This document shows, piece after piece, positions 46,060 to 54,637 of a stretch of DNA of 64,000 bases; within the stretch, counting starts at the first letter, position 1, and each line of letters starts with the position of its first letter. Below the pieces are notes generated by a model. That model saw only the letters and a list, made by a program, of their open reading frames with translations. It did not search any database and was not told where the DNA came from. The translations under genes were made by a program, and so were the position numbers. The stretch is from Clostridiales bacterium (lineage in GTDB: Bacteria > Bacillota > Clostridia > Lachnospirales > Lachnospiraceae): assembly GCA_018365455.1 (NCBI GenBank), contig JAGZJZ010000005.1, positions 1-64,000 on the forward strand, in the 5' to 3' direction.

Positions 46060-47106
46060 ATGTATTTAACAGAACAGGAAATTATGGAGCAGCATATTGC
46101 TCTTAATAAAACTTATGACTATATGATGGAAAAAAAAGCTGAGATCAAAAACTTCTTTTCAGAGCATCCGTCCAGAAAATTTGTCTTTTTCGGCTGCGGC
46201 TCAAGCTATATGCTGGCGAAATCCGGGCAGCAGCTCATCTGCTCCTGTAAAGGGAGCAGTGCCAATGCCATTGCAGGCGGAGATTATCTGGTAAATCCGG
46301 ATTTTTATGAAGCGTGCATCCAAGACAGTATTATAGTGACACTGTCCAGATCCGGGCAGACAACGGAAATTGTAAGGGATGTGCAGTATATCAAAGAACA
46401 TTACGGGAATCCGGTTATTTCTTTGTCCATGAAGGATGAGAACGATATTATGCCTTACAGCGAACTGGATATTACGATGGATTGGTGCTATGACAAAAGT
46501 GTATGCCAGACCAGAACGGTTACAAATTTATACACAGCAATGCTGATGCTCACCGCTTTTTACAATGAAGATGAAGAATTATCAGCATCTGTAAAAGCTG
46601 CTGTGGAATGCAACCAGGAGTATAAGGAAATGTACCGCGGCGTATTGGCGGATATTTCGAAAAAGGACTGGAGTAATGCCATTGTACTGGCAGACGGTGC
46701 ACCCATTGGTATTGCAGAGGAAGGTGCACTGGCATTTACGGAGATTTCTATGCTTCCGGGACAGTGTTTCCATCTGCTGGATTACCGCCACGGTCCCATG
46801 GTATTAAATGGAGAAAAGACGCTGACGGTGATCTTGGTTCAGCCAAATGAAGAGCGGCTGCAAAAAGATATGATCGAAGATCTGAAATCTCACGGAGGTA
46901 CCATTGTTACGGTATCAAAATATGAAGGAAATGAATTTGGCGTAAATGCAAATATCTGCCTGAAAGGGATTGAACGTTTTGAGGCATGGGGAATTCCATT
47001 TATTTATGTATGCCAGATGGCAGCATATGAAAAATCCATTCTTTTGGGAAGAAATCCGGACCAGCCCACAGGACTTGATGCATTTATCACATTAAAGAGT
47101 GTCTGA
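46060..47106 (+). CDS. SIS-domain sugar-phosphate isomerase/deaminase (AgaS/GlmS-C-like)
   Basis: The 348-residue protein has two SIS domains. FFGCGSSYMLAKSGQQL and TLSRSGQTTEIV bind the sugar phosphate, and DYRHGPMVLN and NPDQPTGLD align with the isomerase half of GlmS. It lacks the glutaminase domain, so it should act as a hexosamine-6-phosphate deaminase/isomerase or a related enzyme such as AgaS. With the kinase in front it offers a two-step route from GalNAc or GlcNAc to a keto sugar phosphate, but no NagA deacetylase is in the window. Confidence 0.85.
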   Translation: MYLTEQEIMEQHIALNKTYDYMMEKKAEIKNFFSEHPSRKFVFFGCGSSYMLAKSGQQLICSCKGSSANAIAGGDYLVNPDFYEACIQDSIIVTLSRSGQTTEIVRDVQYIKEHYGNPVISLSMKDENDIMPYSELDITMDWCYDKSVCQTRTVTNLYTAMLMLTAFYNEDEELSASVKAAVECNQEYKEMYRGVLADISKKDWSNAIVLADGAPIGIAEEGALAFTEISMLPGQCFHLLDYRHGPMVLNGEKTLTVILVQPNEERLQKDMIEDLKSHGGTIVTVSKYEGNEFGVNANICLKGIERFEAWGIPFIYVCQMAAYEKSILLGRNPDQPTGLDAFITLKSV

Positions 47107-47182
47107 AAAAATATTTCTGTAATCGATCTTACAGAAAGCAATGATAAGACACATTTGAAATAAAAGGAGGCTGGAAATATCA

Positions 47183-48493
47183 ATGAAGAAAATAACATTT
47201 ATCGGAGCAGGCAGCTTTGATTTTACCAGGGAGCTGGTGAGGGATGTACTGACCTATGATGCTTTTAAAGATGCATGTATCTGCCTGATGGATATAGATG
47301 AAGAAAAGTTAGGATTTATTAAAAAAGCATGTGATAAAATTAAAGAAGCAGGGAATTATCCGGCAACGATTATTGCAACCACAGACCGTAAGGACGCTTT
47401 AAAGGATGCAGACGGAGTTGTGATCACAGTACTGACTGCCGGACCGGATATTTTCCGTACAGACATTGAGATTCCTAAAAAATATGGAGTTGACATCTGC
47501 GTAGGCGATACCAGAGGACCTGCCGGGATATTCCGTTTTTTACGGTCTGCACCGGTACTTCTGGATATCTGCAGGGATATAGAGCGGATCTGCCCGGATG
47601 CTTATGTGCTTAATTATACAAATCCAATGGCGCTCAACTGCCGTTATCTTCAGGAAATGACCAAAGTAAAGATAACAGGGCTGTGTCACAGCGTACAGCA
47701 TACGGCAAAAATGCTGGCGGACTGGATTGGAGCAGATATAAAAGATGTGGATTATCTCTGTGCCGGAATTAATCATCAGGCATTTTACCTGAAATATGAA
47801 TGGAATGGGGAAGATGCATATCCTCTAATTAAAAAGGCAGTGGAAAAAGAAGCAATTTATAACGAGGAACAGGTAAGAAATCAGTTATTTTTACATTTGG
47901 ATTATTATCCCACAGAGAGCAGCGGACATAATTCCGAATATTATCCGTGGTTTCGGAAACGTCCGGACCTGATAGAAAAATACTGCACACATTCCACCGG
48001 ATGGAACCCGGGAGCCCATGCCTATATACTGAATGAATACTTCAGAAGACAGAATGAATGGAAAAAGGATATTCAGGAATGGCTGGAAAAGGATGAGGTG
48101 GAATTAGAACGGGGGCAGGAATATGCAGCGTGCATCTTTAACGCATTATTTGGGGACGGAACCGTATTTCACTTTAATGGCAATGTGAGAAATGAAAAAT
48201 ATATTGAAAATCTCCCGGATGGCTGCTGCGTAGAAGTGCCGGTAACGGTAGAGCCGAATGGTTTTACCATCCATCCGGTAGGAAAATTACCGGATCAGCT
48301 GGCAGTGATGACCAACACTTCTGCAAGAAGTGAGGAACTGGCAATCAAAGGCTGTATCAATGGGGATAAGAGAGCTGTTTATCATGCCATTTTATTTGAT
48401 CCGTTAACGGCATCCGTTCTCAGCATGGATGAAATCCAGAGCATGGTGGATGAGATGTTTGAAGCAAATAAGCAGTATTTACCGCAGTTTTAA
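47183..48493 (+). CDS. GH4 alpha-galactosidase-like NAD/Mn-dependent glycosidase
   Basis: The 436-residue GH4 protein has the N-terminal NAD fold (ITFIGAGSFDFTRELVRDVL), the NYTNPMALN motif, and the metal-binding CHSVQ and GINHQAF motifs. CHSV is the variant of alpha-galactosidases (MelA) and alpha-glucuronidases rather than phospho-glucosidases. It works by redox-assisted elimination in the cytoplasm. In this operon it would remove the terminal alpha-1,3-galactose of B antigen or the GalNAc of A antigen; the latter would be a new activity for the family as far as I know. Confidence 0.86.
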   Translation: MKKITFIGAGSFDFTRELVRDVLTYDAFKDACICLMDIDEEKLGFIKKACDKIKEAGNYPATIIATTDRKDALKDADGVVITVLTAGPDIFRTDIEIPKKYGVDICVGDTRGPAGIFRFLRSAPVLLDICRDIERICPDAYVLNYTNPMALNCRYLQEMTKVKITGLCHSVQHTAKMLADWIGADIKDVDYLCAGINHQAFYLKYEWNGEDAYPLIKKAVEKEAIYNEEQVRNQLFLHLDYYPTESSGHNSEYYPWFRKRPDLIEKYCTHSTGWNPGAHAYILNEYFRRQNEWKKDIQEWLEKDEVELERGQEYAACIFNALFGDGTVFHFNGNVRNEKYIENLPDGCCVEVPVTVEPNGFTIHPVGKLPDQLAVMTNTSARSEELAIKGCINGDKRAVYHAILFDPLTASVLSMDEIQSMVDEMFEANKQYLPQF

Positions 48494-48546
48494 GTTTATA
48501 TGTAATGAAAAATATGTATAGAATCAATTAGCAGACAGAATTTTGA

Positions 48547-48580
48547 CAGCCGGCAAATTTTTTTTGCCGGCTGAAATTTT
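48547..48580 (+). terminator. Terminator of the glycan catabolic operon
   Basis: CAGCCGGCAAA (48547-48557) pairs with TTTGCCGGCTG (48563-48573) around T-rich sequence, followed by AAATTTT. It lies 54 bases after the GH4 stop. Confidence 0.82.
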
Positions 48581-48584
48581 ACTA

Positions 48585-48613
48585 TTGATTTTTCAAATAC
48601 TTTATGTTACAAT
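48585..48613 (+). promoter_or_regulatory. Promoter ahead of the Rpn-like gene
   Basis: TTGATT (48585-48590) and TACAAT (48608-48613) are spaced by 17 bp. The leader of about 200 nt to the gene at 48822 holds a small AGCCGA/TCGGCT palindrome and no other structure that I can define. Confidence 0.5.
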
Positions 48614-48821
48614 AAATTATCAAATCTTACAGCCGATTCGGCTAATTTCCAATTCATTTAAGAGAATCGCATATGTATTATCAGAATGTTTCTTTTGTAC
48701 GGCATTTATTCTTTTTGATACCTGTTTTTTATTTTATTCAGCTTTCGGTATCCTGAAGATATCTAATTGTGCTTTTTATGAGGCTTCTTTTGCATGGCGG
48801 TCTTGTGCATAAGGAGGAACA

Positions 48822-49766
48822 ATGTCCAGAAAAAGAGATATTACGACGAAAAATTTTTTATCAGATCCGGTTATTTTCTGTGATCTGTACAATGGAGCGT
48901 TATTTGGAGGAGAACAAATTTTAAGACCTGATGAGTTAAAGCAGCTAAATGGGGAGACAGCATTGCTGGTTCCGGACAAACAGGGGAAGAAAAAGACAGA
49001 GAACAGATTCCGGGACTTGGTATTCGAAGCAAAAATCGGTGGGAGGATAGCAGTTCTGGCATGTGAAGTTCAGGATAAGATCCATTTTTCCATGCCGGTA
49101 AGGGGAATGCTCTATGATGCATTAAACTATAGTGAACAAGTAAAGAATCATATGAAAAAACATCGGGCGCTGCAGGATTTAAAATCGGGAAGTGAATTTC
49201 TCTCCGGTATGAAGATGGGAGAAAAAATTTATCCGGTCTATACGATGATATTTTATTATGGGGAGGAAGCATGGAATCAGAACCTGGAACTGCATCAGAT
49301 GCTTGATATACCGGATCAATTGCAAAAGTTCTGGCATTTATTACAGGACTATCATATTAATCTGGTCCATGCCGGAAATGTAAATCCACAAAATTTCCGG
49401 ACGGGGCTCAGAGAAGTATTTGAAATCCTGAGATTTGCGGGTGAGGAAGAGAAACTGAGATCATATCTTCAACATCATACAGAGAAATTTTCTAATCTGG
49501 ATGAAGATACATACGATATGGTATTTCTGTTTTTAGGTGAAAAGAAACTGGCAGGCAAAGATAAAGAAAAATTTAAAACGGAGCAGGGAGGATATAATAT
49601 GTGTACAGCGTTAAAAGAGTTAGAAGCAAGAGGTGAAAAAACAGGCATGAACAGATTAAACCAATTGTATCGAATCTTAATCTGTAACGACGATCTGGAG
49701 TTAATGAAACTGGCAGCGCAAAATGATTCTGTGCTGGATGAGCTGTTTCTGAAGTATGGAATCTGA
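48822..49766 (+). CDS. Rpn-family nuclease / putative PD-(D/E)XK transposase
   Basis: The 314-residue protein starts with a conserved basic stretch (KRDITTKNFLSDPVIFCDLYN). It has the family core LACEVQDKIHFSMPVRGMLYDALNY (family positions near residue 75-100), where the ExQ and preceding Asp form a PD-(D/E)XK-like nuclease site. The C-terminal half is helical and lower in similarity. Rpn proteins are recombination-promoting nucleases found in many copies in Lachnospiraceae genomes. No terminal inverted repeats flank this gene, so it may be a lone nuclease rather than an active element. Confidence 0.82.
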   Translation: MSRKRDITTKNFLSDPVIFCDLYNGALFGGEQILRPDELKQLNGETALLVPDKQGKKKTENRFRDLVFEAKIGGRIAVLACEVQDKIHFSMPVRGMLYDALNYSEQVKNHMKKHRALQDLKSGSEFLSGMKMGEKIYPVYTMIFYYGEEAWNQNLELHQMLDIPDQLQKFWHLLQDYHINLVHAGNVNPQNFRTGLREVFEILRFAGEEEKLRSYLQHHTEKFSNLDEDTYDMVFLFLGEKKLAGKDKEKFKTEQGGYNMCTALKELEARGEKTGMNRLNQLYRILICNDDLELMKLAAQNDSVLDELFLKYGI

Positions 49767-49908
49767 CGGAAATGAATTTTCAAACACGCTCTAATATCCA
49801 ATAGGCTTTTCAGACTATTTTCAGATTCTCCTTCTATAAAAAATTGCAGGAACTAAAGAAACATTATATAATAATTGTAATGTATGTGACGGAAAGCGAG
49901 GAAGTGAA

Positions 49909-50586
49909 TTGCGAATACTGATTGTAGAAGATGAAGTCCGGCTGGCAGAGGCTCTCGGGCAGATTATGGAAGAAGCAAAATATATTACCGATGTAGTTTA
50001 TGATGGAAATGATGGTCTGGCATATGCACTTAGCGGACAGTATGACGTCATAGTTTTAGATGTTATGCTTCCGGGACTCAATGGTTTTGAAATTGTAAAG
50101 GAGATGCGGGCGAAAAAAATAGCAACTCCTGTTATTATGCTGACTGCCCGGGATGATGTGCGGGATAAGATTACGGGACTTGACAGAGGAGCGGATGACT
50201 ATATGACGAAACCATTTGTTCCGGAAGAATTACTTGCACGGATCAGGGCATTGTCAAGGCGCCAGGGTGAGGTGCTTCTGGAAGAAATTTGTTTTTCGGA
50301 TCTGACGCTGGTACTCTCAGCCAATGATTTGTGGTGTAATGGAAAGTCAGTACACCTTGGGTTCAAAGAGTTTGAGATTATGAAAATCCTGATGTCTAAT
50401 CCAAGAATTATTACTTCCAAAGAGATTTTAATTACAAAAGTCTGGGGAACAGAATCTGATGTGGAGGAAAATAGTGTGGAGGCCTATATTTCGTTCTTAC
50501 GTAAAAAGATGTGTTTTCTGGGCTCTAAGGTGGGTATCGGAACGGTGCGTAAGGTGGGATACCGCCTGGAGGAACATAGAGAATGA
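49909..50586 (+). CDS. OmpR-family response regulator
   Basis: The start is TTG 49909 behind GAGGAAGTG; no better ATG precedes the receiver domain, which begins ILIVEDEVRLAEA. Further marks are IVLDVMLPGLNG (phosphoacceptor) and YMTKPFVPEEL, then the winged helix (FKEFEIMKILMSNP ... ENSVEAYISFLRKK). The 225-residue protein pairs with the kinase gene, whose ATG overlaps its stop by 4 bases. Confidence 0.93.
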   Translation: MRILIVEDEVRLAEALGQIMEEAKYITDVVYDGNDGLAYALSGQYDVIVLDVMLPGLNGFEIVKEMRAKKIATPVIMLTARDDVRDKITGLDRGADDYMTKPFVPEELLARIRALSRRQGEVLLEEICFSDLTLVLSANDLWCNGKSVHLGFKEFEIMKILMSNPRIITSKEILITKVWGTESDVEENSVEAYISFLRKKMCFLGSKVGIGTVRKVGYRLEEHRE

Positions 50587-51806
50587 TCAAAAAGCTGCGA
50601 AAGAAGTTTATTTTAATAAATATGTCTTTTGTTACACTGATTTTGGTGGCTGTCCTGGTGGCCATTGGTTTTACCAATTACCAGAAATATCAAAGGGACA
50701 GCCGCATGGCATTAAATTATGCCTTAGAGGATATCGGCGGGAATCTAAAACCCAGGGTGGATTTCAGACCTGGAAGACAAGCAGGTCCGATGATTATGGG
50801 ACCCGCATTTGTGGTGGAATTAAATGAAAACGGGGAGATTGAAAATATCAATGACAGCAGTATAAGAATCACCGGGGATTCCGCCAGAGAAGCAGTAGAA
50901 GCGGCACAAAAAGACGGACGTGAAAGGGGATTCCTTATAAACCAGCAGCTTCGTTATGAACGGCGGGAGCAGGTTCATGGTGAAAAGATTGCATTTGTGG
51001 ACTGCAGCCGGGAAATCAATGGTATGAGGAATCTGCTTCTGGTATCGGCGCTGATTTTAGCCGGCGGTCTTGCGGCCTTCTTTCTAATCAGTCTGTTTCT
51101 TGCAAAGTGGGCATTGACACCGGTAGAAAAAGCCTGGCAGCAGCAGAGACAGTTTATTGCAGATGCTTCCCATGAATTAAAGACCCCCCTTACCGTTATA
51201 CTGGCGAATCTGAATATATTGTCGGCACACCGGGAGGACCGGATCAGGGATCAGGAGCGGTGGCTGGAAAATACTAAGAAAGAGGCATCCCGGATGAAAG
51301 AATTGTTAAATGACCTGCTTTTTCTTGCCCGATCCGATATGGCACAGACACCGAAGGTATTTGCAGAATTTGATTTAAGCAATACGCTCTGGAGCTGCAT
51401 TCTGCCATTTGAATCGCTGGCATATGAACGGAGTGTGGAATTAGAGGAAGAGATTACACCGGGGATTCATATCATAGGCGATGAAGGGCAGATCAAACAG
51501 CTGATTGCTATTTTACTGGACAACGCCTGTAAATATGTGAAAAAAAACGGCAGAATCAGTGTGTGTCTGGAAAAGAAACAGGATAAAGTTTATCTGAAGG
51601 TTAACAATACCGGTGATGTGATTCCAAAAGAAGATCTGGAACATATATTTGAACGTTTTTACCGTTCAGATAAGTCAAGAGCGAGGAAACAAGGGGGATA
51701 CGGACTGGGACTTTCTATTGCTCAGACAATTGCGGAAAATCACCATGGAAGGATTCAGGCGGAGAGCCTGGAAACTACGGGAACTAGTTTCACAATTATC
51801 TTATAG
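50583..51806 (+). CDS. Sensor histidine kinase (CiaH/YycG-like class, no clear HAMP)
   Basis: The 407-residue kinase has a membrane segment at about 10-28, an extracellular loop of about 115 residues, and a second segment at about 147-170. The H-box ADASHELKTPLTVI comes shortly after it, with only a short linker. ATPase motifs follow (LLDNACKYVKKNG, GGYGLGLSIAQ). It is translationally coupled to the regulator gene. The external loop (RPGRQAGPMIMGP, basic) gives no clue to the signal. A LacI gene and a transporter follow, but they have their own promoter. Confidence 0.92.
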   Translation: MIKKLRKKFILINMSFVTLILVAVLVAIGFTNYQKYQRDSRMALNYALEDIGGNLKPRVDFRPGRQAGPMIMGPAFVVELNENGEIENINDSSIRITGDSAREAVEAAQKDGRERGFLINQQLRYERREQVHGEKIAFVDCSREINGMRNLLLVSALILAGGLAAFFLISLFLAKWALTPVEKAWQQQRQFIADASHELKTPLTVILANLNILSAHREDRIRDQERWLENTKKEASRMKELLNDLLFLARSDMAQTPKVFAEFDLSNTLWSCILPFESLAYERSVELEEEITPGIHIIGDEGQIKQLIAILLDNACKYVKKNGRISVCLEKKQDKVYLKVNNTGDVIPKEDLEHIFERFYRSDKSRARKQGGYGLGLSIAQTIAENHHGRIQAESLETTGTSFTIIL

Positions 51807-51955
51807 ACAGACATTGGTTCAAAAATAAAAGATAAGTTCTGTAAGGGCTTCTGGTATGTGGCATTGCTTTTGAGCCTATTTGGAAAAACCTCTGTTAGAT
51901 ATGTACAAAATTTACATGTAATTATTGTGAATATAATGGAAAAATACAAAAAAGG

Positions 51956-52010
51956 TTGACTTTTATCTTTACAGAGCGTATTCTTAAGTCAGATTAACAA
52001 AAACGTTTTC
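51956..52010 (+). promoter_or_regulatory. lacI-2 promoter with AAAACGTTTT operator
   Basis: TTGACT (51956-51961) and TATTCT (51979-51984) have a 17-bp spacer. The palindrome AAAACGTTTT (52000-52009) lies just after the expected start site. A matching AAAAACGTTTTT site precedes the transporter gene at 53163, pointing to autoregulation plus control of the operon by the LacI protein at 52036. Confidence 0.75.
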
Positions 52011-52035
52011 GGGAAAGAAAGCGGAGGGTGATAGT

Positions 52036-53061
52036 ATGGCAGCATCAATTAAAGACGTGGCAAAAATAGCAGGAGTCTCCGTCGGTACAGTATCCAGGGC
52101 ATTAAATGGATATACGGATGTCAGTGAAAAGACAAGGAAAAGAATCAAAGATATTTCAGCAGAGCTTGGTTACACACCAAATGTAAGTGCCAAGAATCTT
52201 TCTTCCAAAAATAATAAAAATGTTGCTATGATAGCTTCCGGGTTATTGGACGAGAAGCAGACAGATGATTTTACTATGGCTCTTATTAAAGGGGCATATA
52301 CGTATATGAATCAGCATCAGTTATCCATTGCAACTTATGCTATTAGCTCAGAAGATCAAAAGATAAAAGGGTTTGAAGAGTTTTGCAGGGAATTCAGTTT
52401 ATCAGGAGCGCTATTATTCGGATTAAAAGTCACGGATAAATATGTGGAAAACATTTGTGATTCCAAGATACCTTGTGTCACGGTAGATATCCGGGTGGAA
52501 GGGGAGCAGATCGGAAGTGTGATCACGGATGATGAAAAAGCATTTGAGGAAATAACCCAGTACGTAATAGACAGAAATCATAAAAGGCTGATACTGGTGT
52601 ACGGCAGAAAACAGGCAATGGTAGCTAAGCTGCGTTATCGTGGATTTTGTAAAGCACTTAAGAAAAATAATATGGATATTCGGGAAGTTCCCGTTCTGGA
52701 TTCTAATTTTATCGAGACTCAGGCATATGAGAAAACGAAAGAATTGTTATTAAAGAAAGGGAAGGAGGCAGGAACGGTATTTCTCTGTATGAGTGATATC
52801 ACAGCCTTTGGAGTTGCAAGGGCAATTCGTGACTGCGGATACAGCGTACCGGAAGACTTTTCTGTTACAGGCTATGATGGGATCAGTTTTGGAAGATATG
52901 TGGAGCCCAAAATTACAACCATCGATCAGAATGTAATGCAGAAAGGCTATGAAGCCGGAAAATTATTGGATCTTATTTTAAAAGGCAATGCAACAGAAAA
53001 AACCGTAACGGTGCCGCATTCACTATTGGAGCGGGAGAGTGTCAGAAGACTTAAAAAATAA
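52036..53061 (+). CDS. LacI-family repressor of the second CUT1 operon
   Basis: The 341-residue protein has a textbook LacI HTH at residues 5-28 (IKDVAKIAGVSVGTVSRALN), a hinge helix (VSAKNLSSKNNK), and a sugar-binding domain ending with the FSVTGYDGISFGRYVEPKI segment. Two near-identical AAAACGTTTT operators flank it, at its own promoter and ahead of the binding-protein gene at 53241. It probably represses both and is induced by the imported oligosaccharide or a derivative. Confidence 0.92.
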   Translation: MAASIKDVAKIAGVSVGTVSRALNGYTDVSEKTRKRIKDISAELGYTPNVSAKNLSSKNNKNVAMIASGLLDEKQTDDFTMALIKGAYTYMNQHQLSIATYAISSEDQKIKGFEEFCREFSLSGALLFGLKVTDKYVENICDSKIPCVTVDIRVEGEQIGSVITDDEKAFEEITQYVIDRNHKRLILVYGRKQAMVAKLRYRGFCKALKKNNMDIREVPVLDSNFIETQAYEKTKELLLKKGKEAGTVFLCMSDITAFGVARAIRDCGYSVPEDFSVTGYDGISFGRYVEPKITTIDQNVMQKGYEAGKLLDLILKGNATEKTVTVPHSLLERESVRRLKK

Positions 53062-53119
53062 AATAGACATGGATTTTCACATCGGTTATGTATATGCAGA
53101 TAGGTAAAAGCAGATTTTT

Positions 53120-53148
53120 AAAGTAGGTAATAGAAATGCCTGCTTTTT
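53120..53148 (+). terminator. Terminator after lacI-2
   Basis: AAAGTAGG (53120-53127) pairs with CCTGCTTT (53139-53146), with one G-T pair, and continues into T-rich sequence. It isolates the repressor gene from the transporter operon. Confidence 0.6.
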
Positions 53149-53162
53149 AAATATAAATTTAC

Positions 53163-53174
53163 AAAAACGTTTTT
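53163..53174. promoter_or_regulatory. LacI-type operator before the second CUT1 operon
   Basis: AAAAACGTTTTT is a perfect palindrome with a central CpG, 67 bp upstream of the AAGGAGG of the binding-protein gene. It shares its core with the site at 52000-52009. Confidence 0.75.
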
Positions 53175-53240
53175 GGAAAAATGCAATAAAATGCAACTGA
53201 ATGTAATGGAATGAAAGAAACATTTAAGGAGGAAAAAGGT

Positions 53241-54599
53241 ATGGAATTCAAAAAAGTAATCTCGGTAATAACTGCAGCAGCTCTTGTTTTGGGAATGTCA
53301 GGATGTGGTGGAAGTACAGGTAAACCGGAGGAATCCGGAAAAGCACAGGAAAGTAAAACTGCGTCAAGTGAAGTGGTGGAAGTCACTATTCCTACTTATC
53401 TGGCAGGAGAGAATGTAGGAGCAAAGTTTTTTCTGCCGGAAGTAGAACGGTTTAATAAAAAATATGAAGGAAAATATAAGATTAACATTGAGGAGGTACC
53501 CCAGGCATCTTATGCAGAAAAGATTAAACAGCTGGCACAGCAAAAGAAGCTTCCGGCATTGATACATTCAGCCGGGTCAGGCGGAATCGATGTGCAGTGG
53601 TTCAAAGATGTGGCGGTAGCCAATGATATGGCATATGATTTAAGTGAATTTTTGGACAGCCATCCGGATACAAAAAAGAACTTGGTACCGGAATCAGTCG
53701 ATTATTGCACGGTGGATGGGAAAGTAGTCTGTATGCCAATTGCAGTTCTGAAGCCGGTAGGACTATTTTATAACAGCAGTTTATACAAGGGAGAGAAAGA
53801 TATAAAGGATATGTCTATGGAAGAATTTCTGGCGTCACTGGGAGAAAATAAGTTTGCATTTCAGACTGCGGATAATGGATGGACAACAGGGCTGCTGCTT
53901 TCAGCACTGGTAGCCAGTCAGGAAGGCGGCATAGAACTAATTCAAAAGTATGCAGATGATAAACTATATGACTATACAGATCCGGCTATTCTTAATGCAG
54001 TAACTGAATTGCAGAAACTGTTCCAGACAAATGCTGCTTCTAATTCTATTGGTGCGGCGTATGCGGATGCCGCAAATGCATTTATGAGTAATAATGCTGC
54101 CATTATCTGTAACGGTTCCTGGATGTCCTCAGAATTCGAGGAAGCATCCAAAGACAAATGGAGCAACGGATTTGACGGTGCAAATGTAAAAGCAACAATC
54201 TATCCTGGGGACGTTGCGCTGGTAAATCCGAGGATCTATGGAGAATTCTGGGTGGCGAATACAGCATCTGAGGAAGAAAAAGAACTGGCATGTGCATTTT
54301 TGGAATTCCGGGATTCCCAGGAAGAGATTGAAGCGTTGATGCTGGCAGAAGGAGGCGTGGCACCTTCGATTACATATTCAGAAGAGTTCAAGAAAAAACA
54401 GGAAGAAACACCGATTTTATCCCAGCTATCTGCAAGTATTACCGACAATACAAAGTATGCGGTATCACTCTATGATGTTATGCCCTCTTCCGTTGCTGAT
54501 ATTGAATTTGGCAAATTACTGCCTAAATTAGCGGATCAGTCTCTAACACCGGAACAGTTTTGCCGGGAATTAACGAAGAAAGCAGAAGAGGCCAAGTAG
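53241..54599 (+). CDS. Sugar ABC transporter binding lipoprotein (CUT1)
   Basis: The start is ATG 53241 behind AAGGAGGAAAAAGGT; an in-frame ATG at 53211 lacks a ribosome site. The 452-residue protein has a lipobox near residue 17 (LGMSGCGG) and a type-1 binding domain (VEVTIPTYLAGENVGAKFFL, NAFMSNNAAIICNGSWM). The downstream GH63-like glycosidase suggests an alpha-glucosidic or similar oligosaccharide as cargo. Confidence 0.92.
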   Translation: MEFKKVISVITAAALVLGMSGCGGSTGKPEESGKAQESKTASSEVVEVTIPTYLAGENVGAKFFLPEVERFNKKYEGKYKINIEEVPQASYAEKIKQLAQQKKLPALIHSAGSGGIDVQWFKDVAVANDMAYDLSEFLDSHPDTKKNLVPESVDYCTVDGKVVCMPIAVLKPVGLFYNSSLYKGEKDIKDMSMEEFLASLGENKFAFQTADNGWTTGLLLSALVASQEGGIELIQKYADDKLYDYTDPAILNAVTELQKLFQTNAASNSIGAAYADAANAFMSNNAAIICNGSWMSSEFEEASKDKWSNGFDGANVKATIYPGDVALVNPRIYGEFWVANTASEEEKELACAFLEFRDSQEEIEALMLAEGGVAPSITYSEEFKKKQEETPILSQLSASITDNTKYAVSLYDVMPSSVADIEFGKLLPKLADQSLTPEQFCRELTKKAEEAK

Positions 54600-54637
54600 A
54601 CAGCAGCATAAAATCAGGGTAGGAGGAGAAGCATCCA

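Noticed and set aside
48822..49766. Insertion sequence around the Rpn-like gene
   Set aside because: No terminal inverted repeats or target duplications are visible on either side.
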